Assembly (NCBI GenBank): GCA_011523635.1
Contig: WTGI01000043.1
Location: 36,581 to 100,580 of the forward strand
Length of the DNA stretch: 64,000 nucleotides
Direction: 5' to 3'
Source of the DNA: Acidimicrobiia bacterium
GTDB lineage: Bacteria; Actinomycetota; Acidimicrobiia; Spongiisociales; Spongiisociaceae
A program made the position numbers and the translations under genes. The notes beneath the pieces were generated by a model, which saw nothing but the letters and a program-made list of their open reading frames with translations, had not been told where the DNA came from and searched no databases. Shown one piece after another: positions 1-8,801 of this stretch; position 1 is the stretch's first letter; each line of letters opens with the position of its first letter.

Positions 1-7
1 GGGGATA

Positions 8-316
8 GTGGTCTACCAGGCGCGTATCTCCGTGCGACCGGAGGACAGGGACAGCTTCCGCGCGTCGGTGACGGAGCAGGCTCGTGCGGCCGCAGCAGCG
101 GAACAGGGGCTGCTCCGATTCGACATCAACCAGAATCTCGACCTCGCTACAGAATTCTGGCTCTACAAGGTCCACTCCGATGCCGCCTCGGCGCGCGACC
201 ACGCGGCTGCGCCGTACACGGCTGCTCATCTCGACCGATACGGCGGGTACTACTCGGTCGGATCGCCCAGCCCTATCTCCGGACCGAACATCTGGCCACC
301 CGACGCCGGATGGTGA
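8..316 (+). CDS. Antibiotic biosynthesis monooxygenase (ABM) domain protein
   Basis: ORF with GTG start; short ferredoxin-like ABM pattern (ARISVRPEDRDSFRASVTEQARAAAAAEQGLLRFDINQ...); first gene of a tight + strand run. Confidence 0.7.
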   Translation: MVYQARISVRPEDRDSFRASVTEQARAAAAAEQGLLRFDINQNLDLATEFWLYKVHSDAASARDHAAAPYTAAHLDRYGGYYSVGSPSPISGPNIWPPDAGW

Positions 317-414
317 CCCCACCGGCGCTCGTTAGGATCGGCCATCGACATCGCCGATAGAGGCGAGTGCCGGCAAGGTTGCGGGAGCGGCCGCCCAGAT
401 CTCCAGGGGTTCCC

Positions 415-849
415 ATGTCCGTCCGAAGGTTCACAGAAGTCGAGGCCTACCAGCACGCCGACGACGGCTACTACTACCGCCCGCTGGTGGCCGGGAAGGA
501 GTTGTTCTCCTACGTAGCGCACGTCCCCTCCGGCGGTTACATGCCCCCCGACGCGGAGGAGGCCGAGCTGTTCGAGCTTTCCCTGTTCATGCTGGAGGGA
601 GAACTCGACGGGATACTCGACGAGCAGAGGGTGCCCCTCACCGCCGGTGACGCACTGCACATCCCGAGAGGTATGCCCTTCGGAGTGGAGAACAGGGGAC
701 CGGCGACGGTGTCGTTCGTGCTGAGCTTCGCTCCCCCGCCGCCCAACGTGGACCTCGACACCATGAGACAGTCGGCCATCGACCGGGGGCGGGTGGTCAT
801 CGAGTCCACCGATGTCGAGGACGTGGTCGGCCCGGTCACCTTCCCCTGA
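415..849 (+). CDS. Cupin domain protein
   Basis: ORF 367-849 with likely ATG at 415 (MSVRRFTEVEAY...); cupin motif region GELDGILDEQRVPLTAGDALHIPRGMPFGVENRG. Confidence 0.75.
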   Translation: MSVRRFTEVEAYQHADDGYYYRPLVAGKELFSYVAHVPSGGYMPPDAEEAELFELSLFMLEGELDGILDEQRVPLTAGDALHIPRGMPFGVENRGPATVSFVLSFAPPPPNVDLDTMRQSAIDRGRVVIESTDVEDVVGPVTFP

Positions 850-884
850 GAGAACCGTCCGGTCGGCCGCCCAGCGGTGATCCG

Positions 885-1880
885 ATGAGCACGGCAAGGT
901 CCTTCCGGGACGAGCATCGCACCGTCGACGCCTGCGGCGCCACGCTGGCCGGGACCCTTACCCTTCCGACCACGAAGGGTCCCTGGCCGGTAACGCTCCT
1001 CCTCGGCGGCACGTTCTCGGATCTGAGGGATGCGGACGTGGATCCCAGGCTGTGGCCCGGAGTGCCCAAGCGCGGCATGTACGCAATCCTCGCCCGCGGG
1101 CTGGCTGAAGCCGGTGTCGCCTCGTTCCGCTTCGACCGCCGTGGCGCCGGTGAGAGCACGGGAGAGTTGGGAGTCGAGCGCGCCCAGGAGGTGGCTGACG
1201 CCGGGACCGTATGGCAATGGGTCCGATCCCTTCCCGAGGGTAACGGCAGAGCGGCGATGCTGGGCCACAGCGCCGGCGCCTACGTGCTGTGCCGGGTGGC
1301 GCTCGAGGTCGCTCAGCCCGACGCGGCGGTGCTGCAGGGTGCCCTGTACCGGACGATCGCCCAACTGCTCGAATACAACTACGGCCTGGTGCGCGCCTAT
1401 CTGAACCGTGGCGAGCCCCACATCGCATGGGTGAAGCAGCACTCCCCCAGGGCCTACGAGGATGCGATGATGATGGACGCCGTAGTCAGCGCCATCGAGA
1501 ACCGCGAGCCGGTGGCCGTGGCCGAGATCGACGGCGTGACCGCAAGCCGCGACCTGGCGCGTCTCCGGTACGACCTGGACCTCCCTCCTGAGGACCAGTT
1601 CCGCCATCTGGCGGCCCCCACCCTCGTGCTGCATGCCTCCGAGGACCTCAACGTCCCGGTGGAGGACGCCTTCGACACGGTCCGTGCTCTCTGGGCGGCC
1701 GGGAACAGGGATGTCGAGCTACGGATAGTCCCGGAAGCCAACCACTCCTTCCAGTTGGACGCCGAGGACTACGTCACCCGGGTACGAGAGAAGATCACGA
1801 TGCAGAACTTCGGCCGCCCGTTCCATCCGCTCTATCCCCATGCCGTCATCGATTTCCTGTCGAGAAAGCTCCTCGCGTAG
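885..1880 (+). CDS. Alpha/beta hydrolase
   Basis: RFDRRGAGES, nucleophile elbow GHSAGA, C-terminal HASEDLNVP and NHSF. Confidence 0.85.
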   Translation: MSTARSFRDEHRTVDACGATLAGTLTLPTTKGPWPVTLLLGGTFSDLRDADVDPRLWPGVPKRGMYAILARGLAEAGVASFRFDRRGAGESTGELGVERAQEVADAGTVWQWVRSLPEGNGRAAMLGHSAGAYVLCRVALEVAQPDAAVLQGALYRTIAQLLEYNYGLVRAYLNRGEPHIAWVKQHSPRAYEDAMMMDAVVSAIENREPVAVAEIDGVTASRDLARLRYDLDLPPEDQFRHLAAPTLVLHASEDLNVPVEDAFDTVRALWAAGNRDVELRIVPEANHSFQLDAEDYVTRVREKITMQNFGRPFHPLYPHAVIDFLSRKLLA

Positions 1881-1924
1881 GCGAACCGAGGACCGCTAGT
1901 CTCAGACAGCCGACTGCGCGGTCC

Positions 1925-3376
1925 GTGCCGGCCCAAGCGTCAGGAGCTTCGATCAGTCCAGCACCGACATCCTGTGACCTGCTCGTCAAGGGAGGTTCAG
2001 TAGTCACCGTCGATGACCGCCGGCGTGTGATCGATCCCGGGGCCGTGGCGGTCACCGGAGACCGCATCGTCGAGGTGGGCACGGTCGAGGATCTGAGCCA
2101 CTACCAGGGCACCAGGGTAATAGACGCGTCAGGTTGCGCGGTACTGCCTGGGTTCGTCGACACGCATCAGCACCTGTTCCAGTACCTGACGCGGGGCCTC
2201 GGAGAAGGCTTGGAACTGTGGCCGTGGTTGTCGGACTTCATGTGGCCGGTCACCACCGCCATCTCCATCGATGAGGCCAGGATCGGCGCTCAACTCGGCG
2301 CGGTGGAGGCCGCTCGCTCCGGTGTCACCACCGTGCTCGACAACCACTACGCCCCTACCGACTTCGCATCCACCCTCGCCGTGGCGGACGCCATCGAGGC
2401 GGTCGGGCTGCGAGGGGCCGTCGCCAGGGGCATGACCGGCGAGCTGACCGGGATGGCGGTCAAGCACGGCCTGGCGGGCGAGTTGTTCCGCTACTCCAAC
2501 CAGGAGGAGATCGACATCACCCGGGCCTGTATCGAGGCCCGCCCCGCCGGCGCCCGGGTAGGCGTCTGGCCGGCGCCCCTCAACATCATCTACGTCAGCC
2601 AGGATCTCGTGGTCGATGCCGTCGGTCTGGCACACGAGAAAGGCGTCGGTTGGCACTCGCACTGTTCGGAGGCTGCGAACGACCCGGTCTTCTATCTCGA
2701 GGAGTACGACCGCAGGCCGGTGATGTGGCTGGCGGAACAGGGGCTCTTGGGCCGGGGCGCCACCCTGGCCCACGGGATCTTCCTCGACGACCGCGAGGTC
2801 GAACTCGTCGGGGACTCCCGAACCGGTATCGCCTACTGCCCGATCTCCCACCAATACATAGCCTTGGGGGTGATGTGCCTCCGCGACCTGCGCGACGCCG
2901 GCGCCACCGTCGCGCTCGGCCTGGACGGAGGCAGTGGGCACCGGCTGGACATGTTCGCCTGCATGAAACAGGCGGTCCTCCTCCAGCGCGTCCATTCCCG
3001 GAACCCCACGGAGTCGAACGGTGAGGAGGCGATCGAGCTGGCCACCCGTGCCGGCGCCGAGTACATGGGGATCGAAGCCGGTGTCATCGCGCCGGGAAAG
3101 CTCGCGGACCTGGTGATCGTCGATCAGTCCGCTCCCCACCACTCGCCGCTCCACCGCACGGTGGCTTCCGTCGTCTACTCGACCGCCCCCGCCGATGTGA
3201 CCCATACGATCGTCGGCGGCGATGTCATCTTCGAGAACGGCGCCTGTACGATGGTGGACGAAGCGGCCGTCGTCGAGGAAGCGAATGGTCGCGCCGCAGA
3301 TCTCGTCGCCCGGGCCGGGCTCACCCCCCTGCTCGAACCGTGGCGAATTACCGCAACGCCCTCGGACGAGGCTTAG
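1925..3376 (+). CDS. Amidohydrolase (chlorohydrolase / deaminase-like)
   Basis: VLPGFVDTHQHLFQ, HSHCSEA, LAHGIFLDD, GLDGGSG metal-site motifs. Confidence 0.85.
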   Translation: MPAQASGASISPAPTSCDLLVKGGSVVTVDDRRRVIDPGAVAVTGDRIVEVGTVEDLSHYQGTRVIDASGCAVLPGFVDTHQHLFQYLTRGLGEGLELWPWLSDFMWPVTTAISIDEARIGAQLGAVEAARSGVTTVLDNHYAPTDFASTLAVADAIEAVGLRGAVARGMTGELTGMAVKHGLAGELFRYSNQEEIDITRACIEARPAGARVGVWPAPLNIIYVSQDLVVDAVGLAHEKGVGWHSHCSEAANDPVFYLEEYDRRPVMWLAEQGLLGRGATLAHGIFLDDREVELVGDSRTGIAYCPISHQYIALGVMCLRDLRDAGATVALGLDGGSGHRLDMFACMKQAVLLQRVHSRNPTESNGEEAIELATRAGAEYMGIEAGVIAPGKLADLVIVDQSAPHHSPLHRTVASVVYSTAPADVTHTIVGGDVIFENGACTMVDEAAVVEEANGRAADLVARAGLTPLLEPWRITATPSDEA

Positions 3377-3522
3377 TCCCCGGGTCCGATACTGCGGGAG
3401 ACGGGCTTCGCCTGACCGGTGGGAGCAGTTATGTTCTATATGATCCGGACCTCGCATGGTGATTCCTCGGTACCAGGACGAGTCGCCGCGCGGGCTTGAC
3501 AGCTGTCTCGAAAGGAACACCG

Positions 3523-4488
3523 ATGGGCGAAATCGAAGCGACTTGGGACTTTCGCGACCCGTACCTCTGGATGCAGAAGACTGCCAGGAGTTCGCTACCG
3601 CCCCTGATCATCACCGCGGCCATCAGCGGCGGCGGCCATGGCAAGGAGTCGAATCCGGCCCTACCGGAGACCCCGGAGGAGCAGGCGGAGGAAGCCCGGA
3701 GGGCATACGAGGCCGGCGCGTCGCAGATACACGTGCATGTGCGCGATCCCGACGACTGGAGTCAATGCACCGGCAACCCCGACGACTACGGGAAGGTCAA
3801 CGGGATGATCCGGGAGTTGTGCCCGGATGTGATCATCAACAACAGCACCGGCGGCGGTCCCACCCTGACCACGGAGGAACGTTACTCGCCGCTGTTCGCC
3901 GACCCTGCCCCTGACGTGGCCACTCTCAACCTGGGTCCTTTCGTGTCCAAATTCACCATGCCCGAGCGGCCGTCCGACCTTCCCCATCCCCGCGGGCCGG
4001 TCGAATACGACATGTGCAGCGGCACGACCTACGGTGAACTGAACCACTACGCGTCCGTGATCGCCGAGCGCGGGATGAAGCCGGAGTTGGAGATCTACGA
4101 CCCGGGCCAGTACTGGGTCCTTCGTGATCTGATCTACAACGACAACGTGACGCCCCCTTACATGGTGCAGTTCGTCCTGGGCGCCCAGACCGCGTCGTTC
4201 CCGACCCCCGCCAACCTCATGTCGCTCATCAGCGAACTCCCGGCCGGAGCGCTGTACTCCGTGATCGGCACCGGGCCGTTCCAGATCCCGATGAACGTCC
4301 TGGGAATCCTGCTCGGAGGCCATGTGCGGGTCGGCTTGGAGGACAACATCTACTACCGGCGGGGCGAGAAGGCCACCGGCAACGCCCAGCTGGTGAGCCG
4401 TATCCGGAGGATCGCCGAGGACATGAACCGCGAGATCGCCACCCCCGCCCAGGCCCGCCAGATGCTGGGCCTCCCGCAGGTCGCATGA
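3523..4488 (+). CDS. Beta-keto acid cleavage enzyme family (BKACE, DUF849)
   Basis: IITAAISGGGHGKESNPALPETPEEQAEEARRAYEAGASQIHVHVRDP ... VRVGLEDNIYYRRGEKATGNAQLV; ATG at 3523 inside ORF 3496-4488. Confidence 0.9.
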   Translation: MGEIEATWDFRDPYLWMQKTARSSLPPLIITAAISGGGHGKESNPALPETPEEQAEEARRAYEAGASQIHVHVRDPDDWSQCTGNPDDYGKVNGMIRELCPDVIINNSTGGGPTLTTEERYSPLFADPAPDVATLNLGPFVSKFTMPERPSDLPHPRGPVEYDMCSGTTYGELNHYASVIAERGMKPELEIYDPGQYWVLRDLIYNDNVTPPYMVQFVLGAQTASFPTPANLMSLISELPAGALYSVIGTGPFQIPMNVLGILLGGHVRVGLEDNIYYRRGEKATGNAQLVSRIRRIAEDMNREIATPAQARQMLGLPQVA

Positions 4489-5819
4489 ACTCCGGCCCGC
4501 ACCGCCAGATTCTGGACGTAGGCGCGTTCGACGTGTCCGATGTCCGAGCAGGCGACCGGATTGAACTCGCCGACGGCGTCCTCACCATCAACATCGAGGA
4601 GTTGGAGGAACAGCTCTCCGCCGATCCCCATCTTGCCTCCGTCTCCGTGGAGATCATCAGGCCCGGGGAATCGGTCAGGGTGATAAACGCTATTGATGCG
4701 GTGGAGCCGAGGATCAAGGTTGACCCTCCCGGCACGGACTTCTCGGGTCTCCTGACCGTGCCGCAGCTGGTCGGCACGGGAACCACCCACGCGTTGAAAG
4801 GGGTGGCAGTCGTGGAGACCGCCCTTCCGGTACCGGGCGAACCGCGCTACTGGCGGGAGGCCGTCTTCGACATGGCCGGATCCGCAGCCGGGTACTCGCC
4901 TCTCTCGGATCTCATCAACGTGGTGGTCTCCTGTGAACCGACCACGGAACTGCTCGAGAGCGAGGACCGTCCCACCAACGTCTTCGAGGGGACGCCTGAG
5001 GCTGTCGAGTACAACAAGGCGGTCCGGCTCGCAGGCCTCAAGGCGGCCCGGTACCTGGCGGAGACGACCCTCGGGAAGACACCCGACCGGGTGGACACCT
5101 ACGACCTGGCCCCGTCGCCGGTCAACGGGCTACCCGCGGTCGTGTACCTGTACCAGCTGGCCATCCCGTTCCTGCATGGCGAGATCGCTCCCGGTGCCGG
5201 GGCGATCGGCGGCGCCGCCCACTTGCCCACCCCGATCCACCCGAACGAGCTGCTCGACGGGGCTCTGGTGTGCGGCTGGAACGCTATCGCGTGCATGCGG
5301 GAACTCACCTACACGGTGCAGAACCACGCCATCATCGAAGATCTCTACGCCCGCCACGGCAAGGACATCGACTTCCGGGGAGTCGTCCTCTTCACCAACG
5401 GCGACACCCGCGCCGCCAAGGAACGCCTCGCCAACCACGCGGCCAACCTGGCGATCATGATGGGCGCCGAAGGGGCGCTGATCAACTACGCCGGCGGCGG
5501 GCATCCCGCCGTCGACGCCATGATGATCTGCAGGAACCTGGAGCGCCGGGGGGTGACGACAACAATGCTGTCGATGGAGATGGCGGCCAACCCGGGCGAA
5601 TCCGGCTTCGTCCACTTCGTTCCGGAAGCCGATGCCATCGTGAGCACCGGAAACTACGAGGAGACCGTCCTCTTCGAGCCCGTGGAGCGGGTGATCGGTG
5701 GTGATGCGCTGATCCGGATCGAAGGAGACCCGTCCGGTGCGTTCGAGGCCCCGCTGGCCATCATCATGGCCAGCACCCACCAGTTCGGCGGAACGCGTAT
5801 ACGCGGCGAGGAGTACTGA
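4485..5819 (+). CDS. Glycine/sarcosine/betaine reductase component B, GrdE-like proprotein
   Basis: ATGA overlap with preceding gene; GrdE-like regions AHLPTPIHPNELLDGALVCGWNAIACMRELTYTVQNHAIIEDLYARHGKDIDFRGVV and MEMAANPGESGFVHFVPEADAIVSTGN. Confidence 0.85.
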   Translation: MNSGPHRQILDVGAFDVSDVRAGDRIELADGVLTINIEELEEQLSADPHLASVSVEIIRPGESVRVINAIDAVEPRIKVDPPGTDFSGLLTVPQLVGTGTTHALKGVAVVETALPVPGEPRYWREAVFDMAGSAAGYSPLSDLINVVVSCEPTTELLESEDRPTNVFEGTPEAVEYNKAVRLAGLKAARYLAETTLGKTPDRVDTYDLAPSPVNGLPAVVYLYQLAIPFLHGEIAPGAGAIGGAAHLPTPIHPNELLDGALVCGWNAIACMRELTYTVQNHAIIEDLYARHGKDIDFRGVVLFTNGDTRAAKERLANHAANLAIMMGAEGALINYAGGGHPAVDAMMICRNLERRGVTTTMLSMEMAANPGESGFVHFVPEADAIVSTGNYEETVLFEPVERVIGGDALIRIEGDPSGAFEAPLAIIMASTHQFGGTRIRGEEY

Positions 5820-5829
5820 GAGGTAACCG

Positions 5830-7140
5830 ATGGCGAGAATCGTCCACTATCTCAACCAGTTCTTCGGGGGACTGGGCGGGGAAGAACAGGCAGGTATGGG
5901 ACCGGTCACCGAACCGGGTCCGGTGGGTAGCGGTCGCGGCCTGACCCGCTTCCTGGAAGGCGAGGACCGGATCGTCGGGACCGTCATCGGCGGTGACAAC
6001 TACATGGCGCAAGGCGGGAGCCGTGCGGTGGACGAGGTGATCGGGTTGATCTCCGGGTTCGATCCGGACGTCGTGGTGGCCGGCCCGGCCTTCGGGTCCG
6101 GACGCTACGGCCTGGCCTGCGGCGCGGTCTGCAAGGCGGTGATGAAACACCTCGGCGTGCCGGCGGTCACGGGACTCCATCCGGATAGCCCGGGCGCCGA
6201 CGAGTACCGGGCCTGGGTCCCGATCCTCACCACCGCCGAGACAGCCGCAGGCATGACTACCGCACTCCAGCACCTGGCGCGTCTGGCGTCGAAGCTGGGA
6301 CGGGGTGAAGCGCTCGGCAATGCCGCGGAGGAGGGCACCCTCACCAAGGGCCTCCGCCGCAACACGTTCGAGGATTTGCGGGGCTCCACGCGGGCGATCG
6401 ACATGCTGCTCACCAAGATGCGTGAAGAGCCCTTCCTAACGGAGTGGCCGCTCCCCAGCTACGAGCCCGCCGAAGCCTCCGAGCCGATCGCCACGGGCGC
6501 CCCATTCCGGCTGGCGCTGGTGACCGAGGCGGGGATAGTCCCGGCGGGCAACCCCGACCGGCTGCCGTCGGGATGGGCGACCGACTGGCTGAGATACCCC
6601 ATCCAGGACCGGGAAGGCTTCGCCGAGGGCGAGTTCGAGTCGGTGCACGGTGGCATCGACACCAGCTTCGCCAACCAGGACCCCGACCGCCAGGTACCCC
6701 TCGACGCCGCCCGGTCCATGGAGCAGGCGGGCCGGTTGAGCCTCCACCCCGAACTGCTGAGCACCACGGGCAACATGGGCACCCTGCGCGACATGACCCG
6801 CATCGGCGCCGAGATGGGGCGCGCCCTGATCGCCGACGGGGTTCAGGCCGCCATCGTGGGTTCGACCTGAGGAACAGGGACGCGTAGCGGGTCTACGCTC
6901 GCCAAGTCGATCGAGAACCAGGGCATTCCGGCGGCGCTGGTCACGGCGCTGGTCCCGCTGGCCGAGTCCGTGGGCGTACTCCGGATCGTCCAGGGCAAGG
7001 CCGTCACCCATCCCTTCGGCGATCCGGAGCTGGACGCGGCCGACGAGATGGAGTACCGACGCCGGGTCGTGGAGACCGCCATCTCGGCACTCGAGGCCGA
7101 GGTCTCCGAGCCCACGGTCTTCGACGTGGCAGTGTCCTAG
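5830..7140 (+). CDS. Glycine/sarcosine/betaine reductase component B, GrdB-like selenoprotein (in-frame TGA at 6868-6870 = Sec347)
   Basis: ORF track stops at 6870, but (7138-5830)/3 = 436 so the frame continues to TAG 7138-7140. Translation across TGA: ...QAAIVGST-U-GTGTRSGSTLAKSIENQGIPAALVTALVPLAESVGVLRIVQGKAVTHPFGDPELDAADEMEYRRRVVETAISALEAEVSEPTVFDVAVS. N-terminus IVHYLNQFFGGLGGEEQ is GrdB-like; canonical GrdB carries STUGTCTRCG at this position. Confidence 0.9.
6871..6898 (+). promoter_or_regulatory. Candidate bacterial SECIS element downstream of UGA 6868-6870
   Basis: 11-nt spacer (6871-6881), then a 17-nt hairpin GCGTAG-CGGGT-CTACGC (6882-6898) with perfect 6-bp stem and G-rich loop; same spacing and length as the upper stem-loop of the E. 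coli fdhF SECIS. Confidence 0.8.
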
Positions 7141-7173
7141 GACCGCACCGGGCCCGGACCGCAGCGTTCGGTT

Positions 7174-8073
7174 TCAGCCGATCTTGTAAATGCTGGCGGC
7201 GGAACCGCCAAGGATCGCCTCCATCTCGTCATCCGAGAACGGAGCGGCGCCCCGTCGAGCGGCTACCTCGTTGACGCTCCGGTACACGTCCGGGACGGTT
7301 GACTCCTCCCGACCTACACGTACCTTGTCGCTGTTGTTGGACCCGTACAGCACCCGGTCGAGGGCGGACAGCGATCGGAACTTCTCCAGCGCCCCGTAGA
7401 GGGGCTCCGGACCCATCTCCGAATAGTGGTACATATCCGCGTAGAAGTTCGGATGCTTTGCAACCATGAGGATGCATTGATCGATCCACGGCACTCCTAG
7501 AGCCACGATGAGCTTCAAGTCCCGGTAGCGACGGCCGACCTCGTCGATGAGCACCGGATCGGCGTGTACCAACTTGGCGGTGATGGTCGGGGTCCAACCC
7601 GTGAAGATGTGCACCGGGATGTCCAGTTCGATACACCGCTCGTAGATCGGGTCGAGCCGGCGATCGTTGGGCGAGTAATGCTGGTAGGACGCCACGAGCT
7701 TGACGGCGCGGAAGTCCAACTCCAGGACACAGCGGTCGATCTCCTCCAGCGCTGCCGCGACGTCACGGATCGGGTCCACGCAAACAACCCCCTTGAGGCG
7801 ATCCGGGAACATTGCCACCTGCTCGGCGGTGTAGTCGTTGGGAACGAACACCTCATGTTCCTCCGGAAAGTCCGGGTGCCACGTGGTGCGGCGGAGGTCG
7901 GCGCCCTGCACGAGACCCACATCGACTCCGGACCGGTCCAGCAGGTCGACCATCCAGGCCCCGTCGGTCGACCCGAAGACGCCCCCGTACGGGCGGTATA
8001 TCTCGGTCATCCACCAGTCGGGAACCTGGCTGGGCGTCTCGGTCAGATGAAGGTGGCAATCAACCGTGACCAT
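7174..8073 (-). CDS. Amidohydrolase_2 / TIM-barrel metal-dependent hydrolase (ACMSD-like)
   Basis: N-terminal MVTVDCHLHLTET, C-terminal LYGSNNSDK; convergent to the reductase operon. Confidence 0.8.
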   Translation of the reverse strand: MVTVDCHLHLTETPSQVPDWWMTEIYRPYGGVFGSTDGAWMVDLLDRSGVDVGLVQGADLRRTTWHPDFPEEHEVFVPNDYTAEQVAMFPDRLKGVVCVDPIRDVAAALEEIDRCVLELDFRAVKLVASYQHYSPNDRRLDPIYERCIELDIPVHIFTGWTPTITAKLVHADPVLIDEVGRRYRDLKLIVALGVPWIDQCILMVAKHPNFYADMYHYSEMGPEPLYGALEKFRSLSALDRVLYGSNNSDKVRVGREESTVPDVYRSVNEVAARRGAAPFSDDEMEAILGGSAASIYKIG

Positions 8074-8137
8074 CGATCCCTCTCCTGCCCCTGATCGGTT
8101 CTTCAATCAAATCTACCCCTCCGGCACGGTGGACGGC

Positions 8138-8304
8138 CTAGTGGTCTGTCTGCGAACAACCGGGTGCTCTGGCGGCCATCGGCGCCCCGTCGCTGCGTTC
8201 CGCTTCCTCAACGTACCCTGCGGGTACGCCTTCGTCAGCGGGCCTTGCGAGGAACACCGCTGCCGACGCCATACCTCACCGCCATTCCACAGACAGACCA
8301 CTAG
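8138..8304. repeat. MITE-like palindromic element with perfect 15-bp terminal inverted repeats
   Basis: CTAGTGGTCTGTCTG (8138-8152) and CAGACAGACCACTAG (8290-8304) are exact reverse complements; internal hairpin CGTACCC-TGC-GGGTACG (8212-8228); no credible ORF inside. Confidence 0.75.
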
Positions 8305-8738
8305 AGCTGGATGAACTCGAGCCAGTTGCCCTCCGGATCCTGGAAGTAGACCACGCCCCAATCGTCACCATCCGGGGTCTTCGAGAAGATCGGCTTGGTA
8401 ACGAAGGAAACGCCCTTGCCCACCAGCTCCTCGTGGGCCTTGTCCAGGTCGTCCACCAGGAAACAGACGTGCGTCGCTCCCAGCTTGTTCAACTCGACGT
8501 GACCGTCGCTCGAAACGGGTTCCAGGTACCGGATGAGTTCGAGCATGTGGCCGTCATCCCCGAGACCGAGGAAGACCTCGGTACGGCGCGCTCCCGGTAT
8601 TCCGGCGTGATCGCCTTCGGGTCCCGCCTCCATCTCGTAACGTTCGAGGATGGTCAGGCCGAGATCTTCGGTGTAGAACCGCAACATCTCGTCGAGGTCC
8701 CGGACCACGATTCCCGAATGGTTGAAGCTGGTGATCAC
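8301..8738 (-). CDS. VOC / glyoxalase family protein
   Basis: FNHSGIVVRDLDEMLRFYTEDLGL ... ATHVCFLVDDLDKAHEEL ... YFQDPEGNWLEFIQL. Confidence 0.9.
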   Translation of the reverse strand: MITSFNHSGIVVRDLDEMLRFYTEDLGLTILERYEMEAGPEGDHAGIPGARRTEVFLGLGDDGHMLELIRYLEPVSSDGHVELNKLGATHVCFLVDDLDKAHEELVGKGVSFVTKPIFSKTPDGDDWGVVYFQDPEGNWLEFIQL

Positions 8739-8801
8739 GGCGCGCCCTTCGATCTTGGTGACGCTGGGGATGGTAGACCGCGGGCGGACGGGGTGACCGG
8801 A

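Noticed and set aside
6-17. TAGTGGTCTACC at the window start, similar to the 25540 repeat end
   Set aside because: Only 12 nt, overlaps the GTG start of the ABM gene, no matching inverted end; likely chance
3498-3507. GACAGCTGTC palindrome upstream of the BKACE gene as an operator
   Set aside because: Only 10 bp, single occurrence, no supporting context; too weak to call
2129-3520. 463-aa − ORF opposite the amidohydrolase (and similar long antisense ORFs, e.g. 13961-15058, 40276-42084)
   Set aside because: High-GC shadow ORFs with Arg/Gly/Asp-rich composition and no recognisable domains; sense-strand genes have clear motifs
6868-6870. TGA as a true stop or a disabling point mutation of the GrdB-like gene
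   Set aside because: Position coincides with the family Sec site, downstream frame is intact and conserved for 89 codons, and a correctly spaced hairpin follows; an arbitrary nonsense mutation would be unlikely to satisfy all three
6436-7011. 191-aa − ORF covering the UGA region of the GrdB-like gene
   Set aside because: Shadow ORF; the + strand frame carries conserved GrdB sequence on both sides of the UGA
8113-8361. 82-aa − strand ORF (and 8066-8314 + ORF) across the palindromic element
   Set aside because: Translation reflects the repeat and the end of the VOC gene; no family resemblance, better explained by the TIR element
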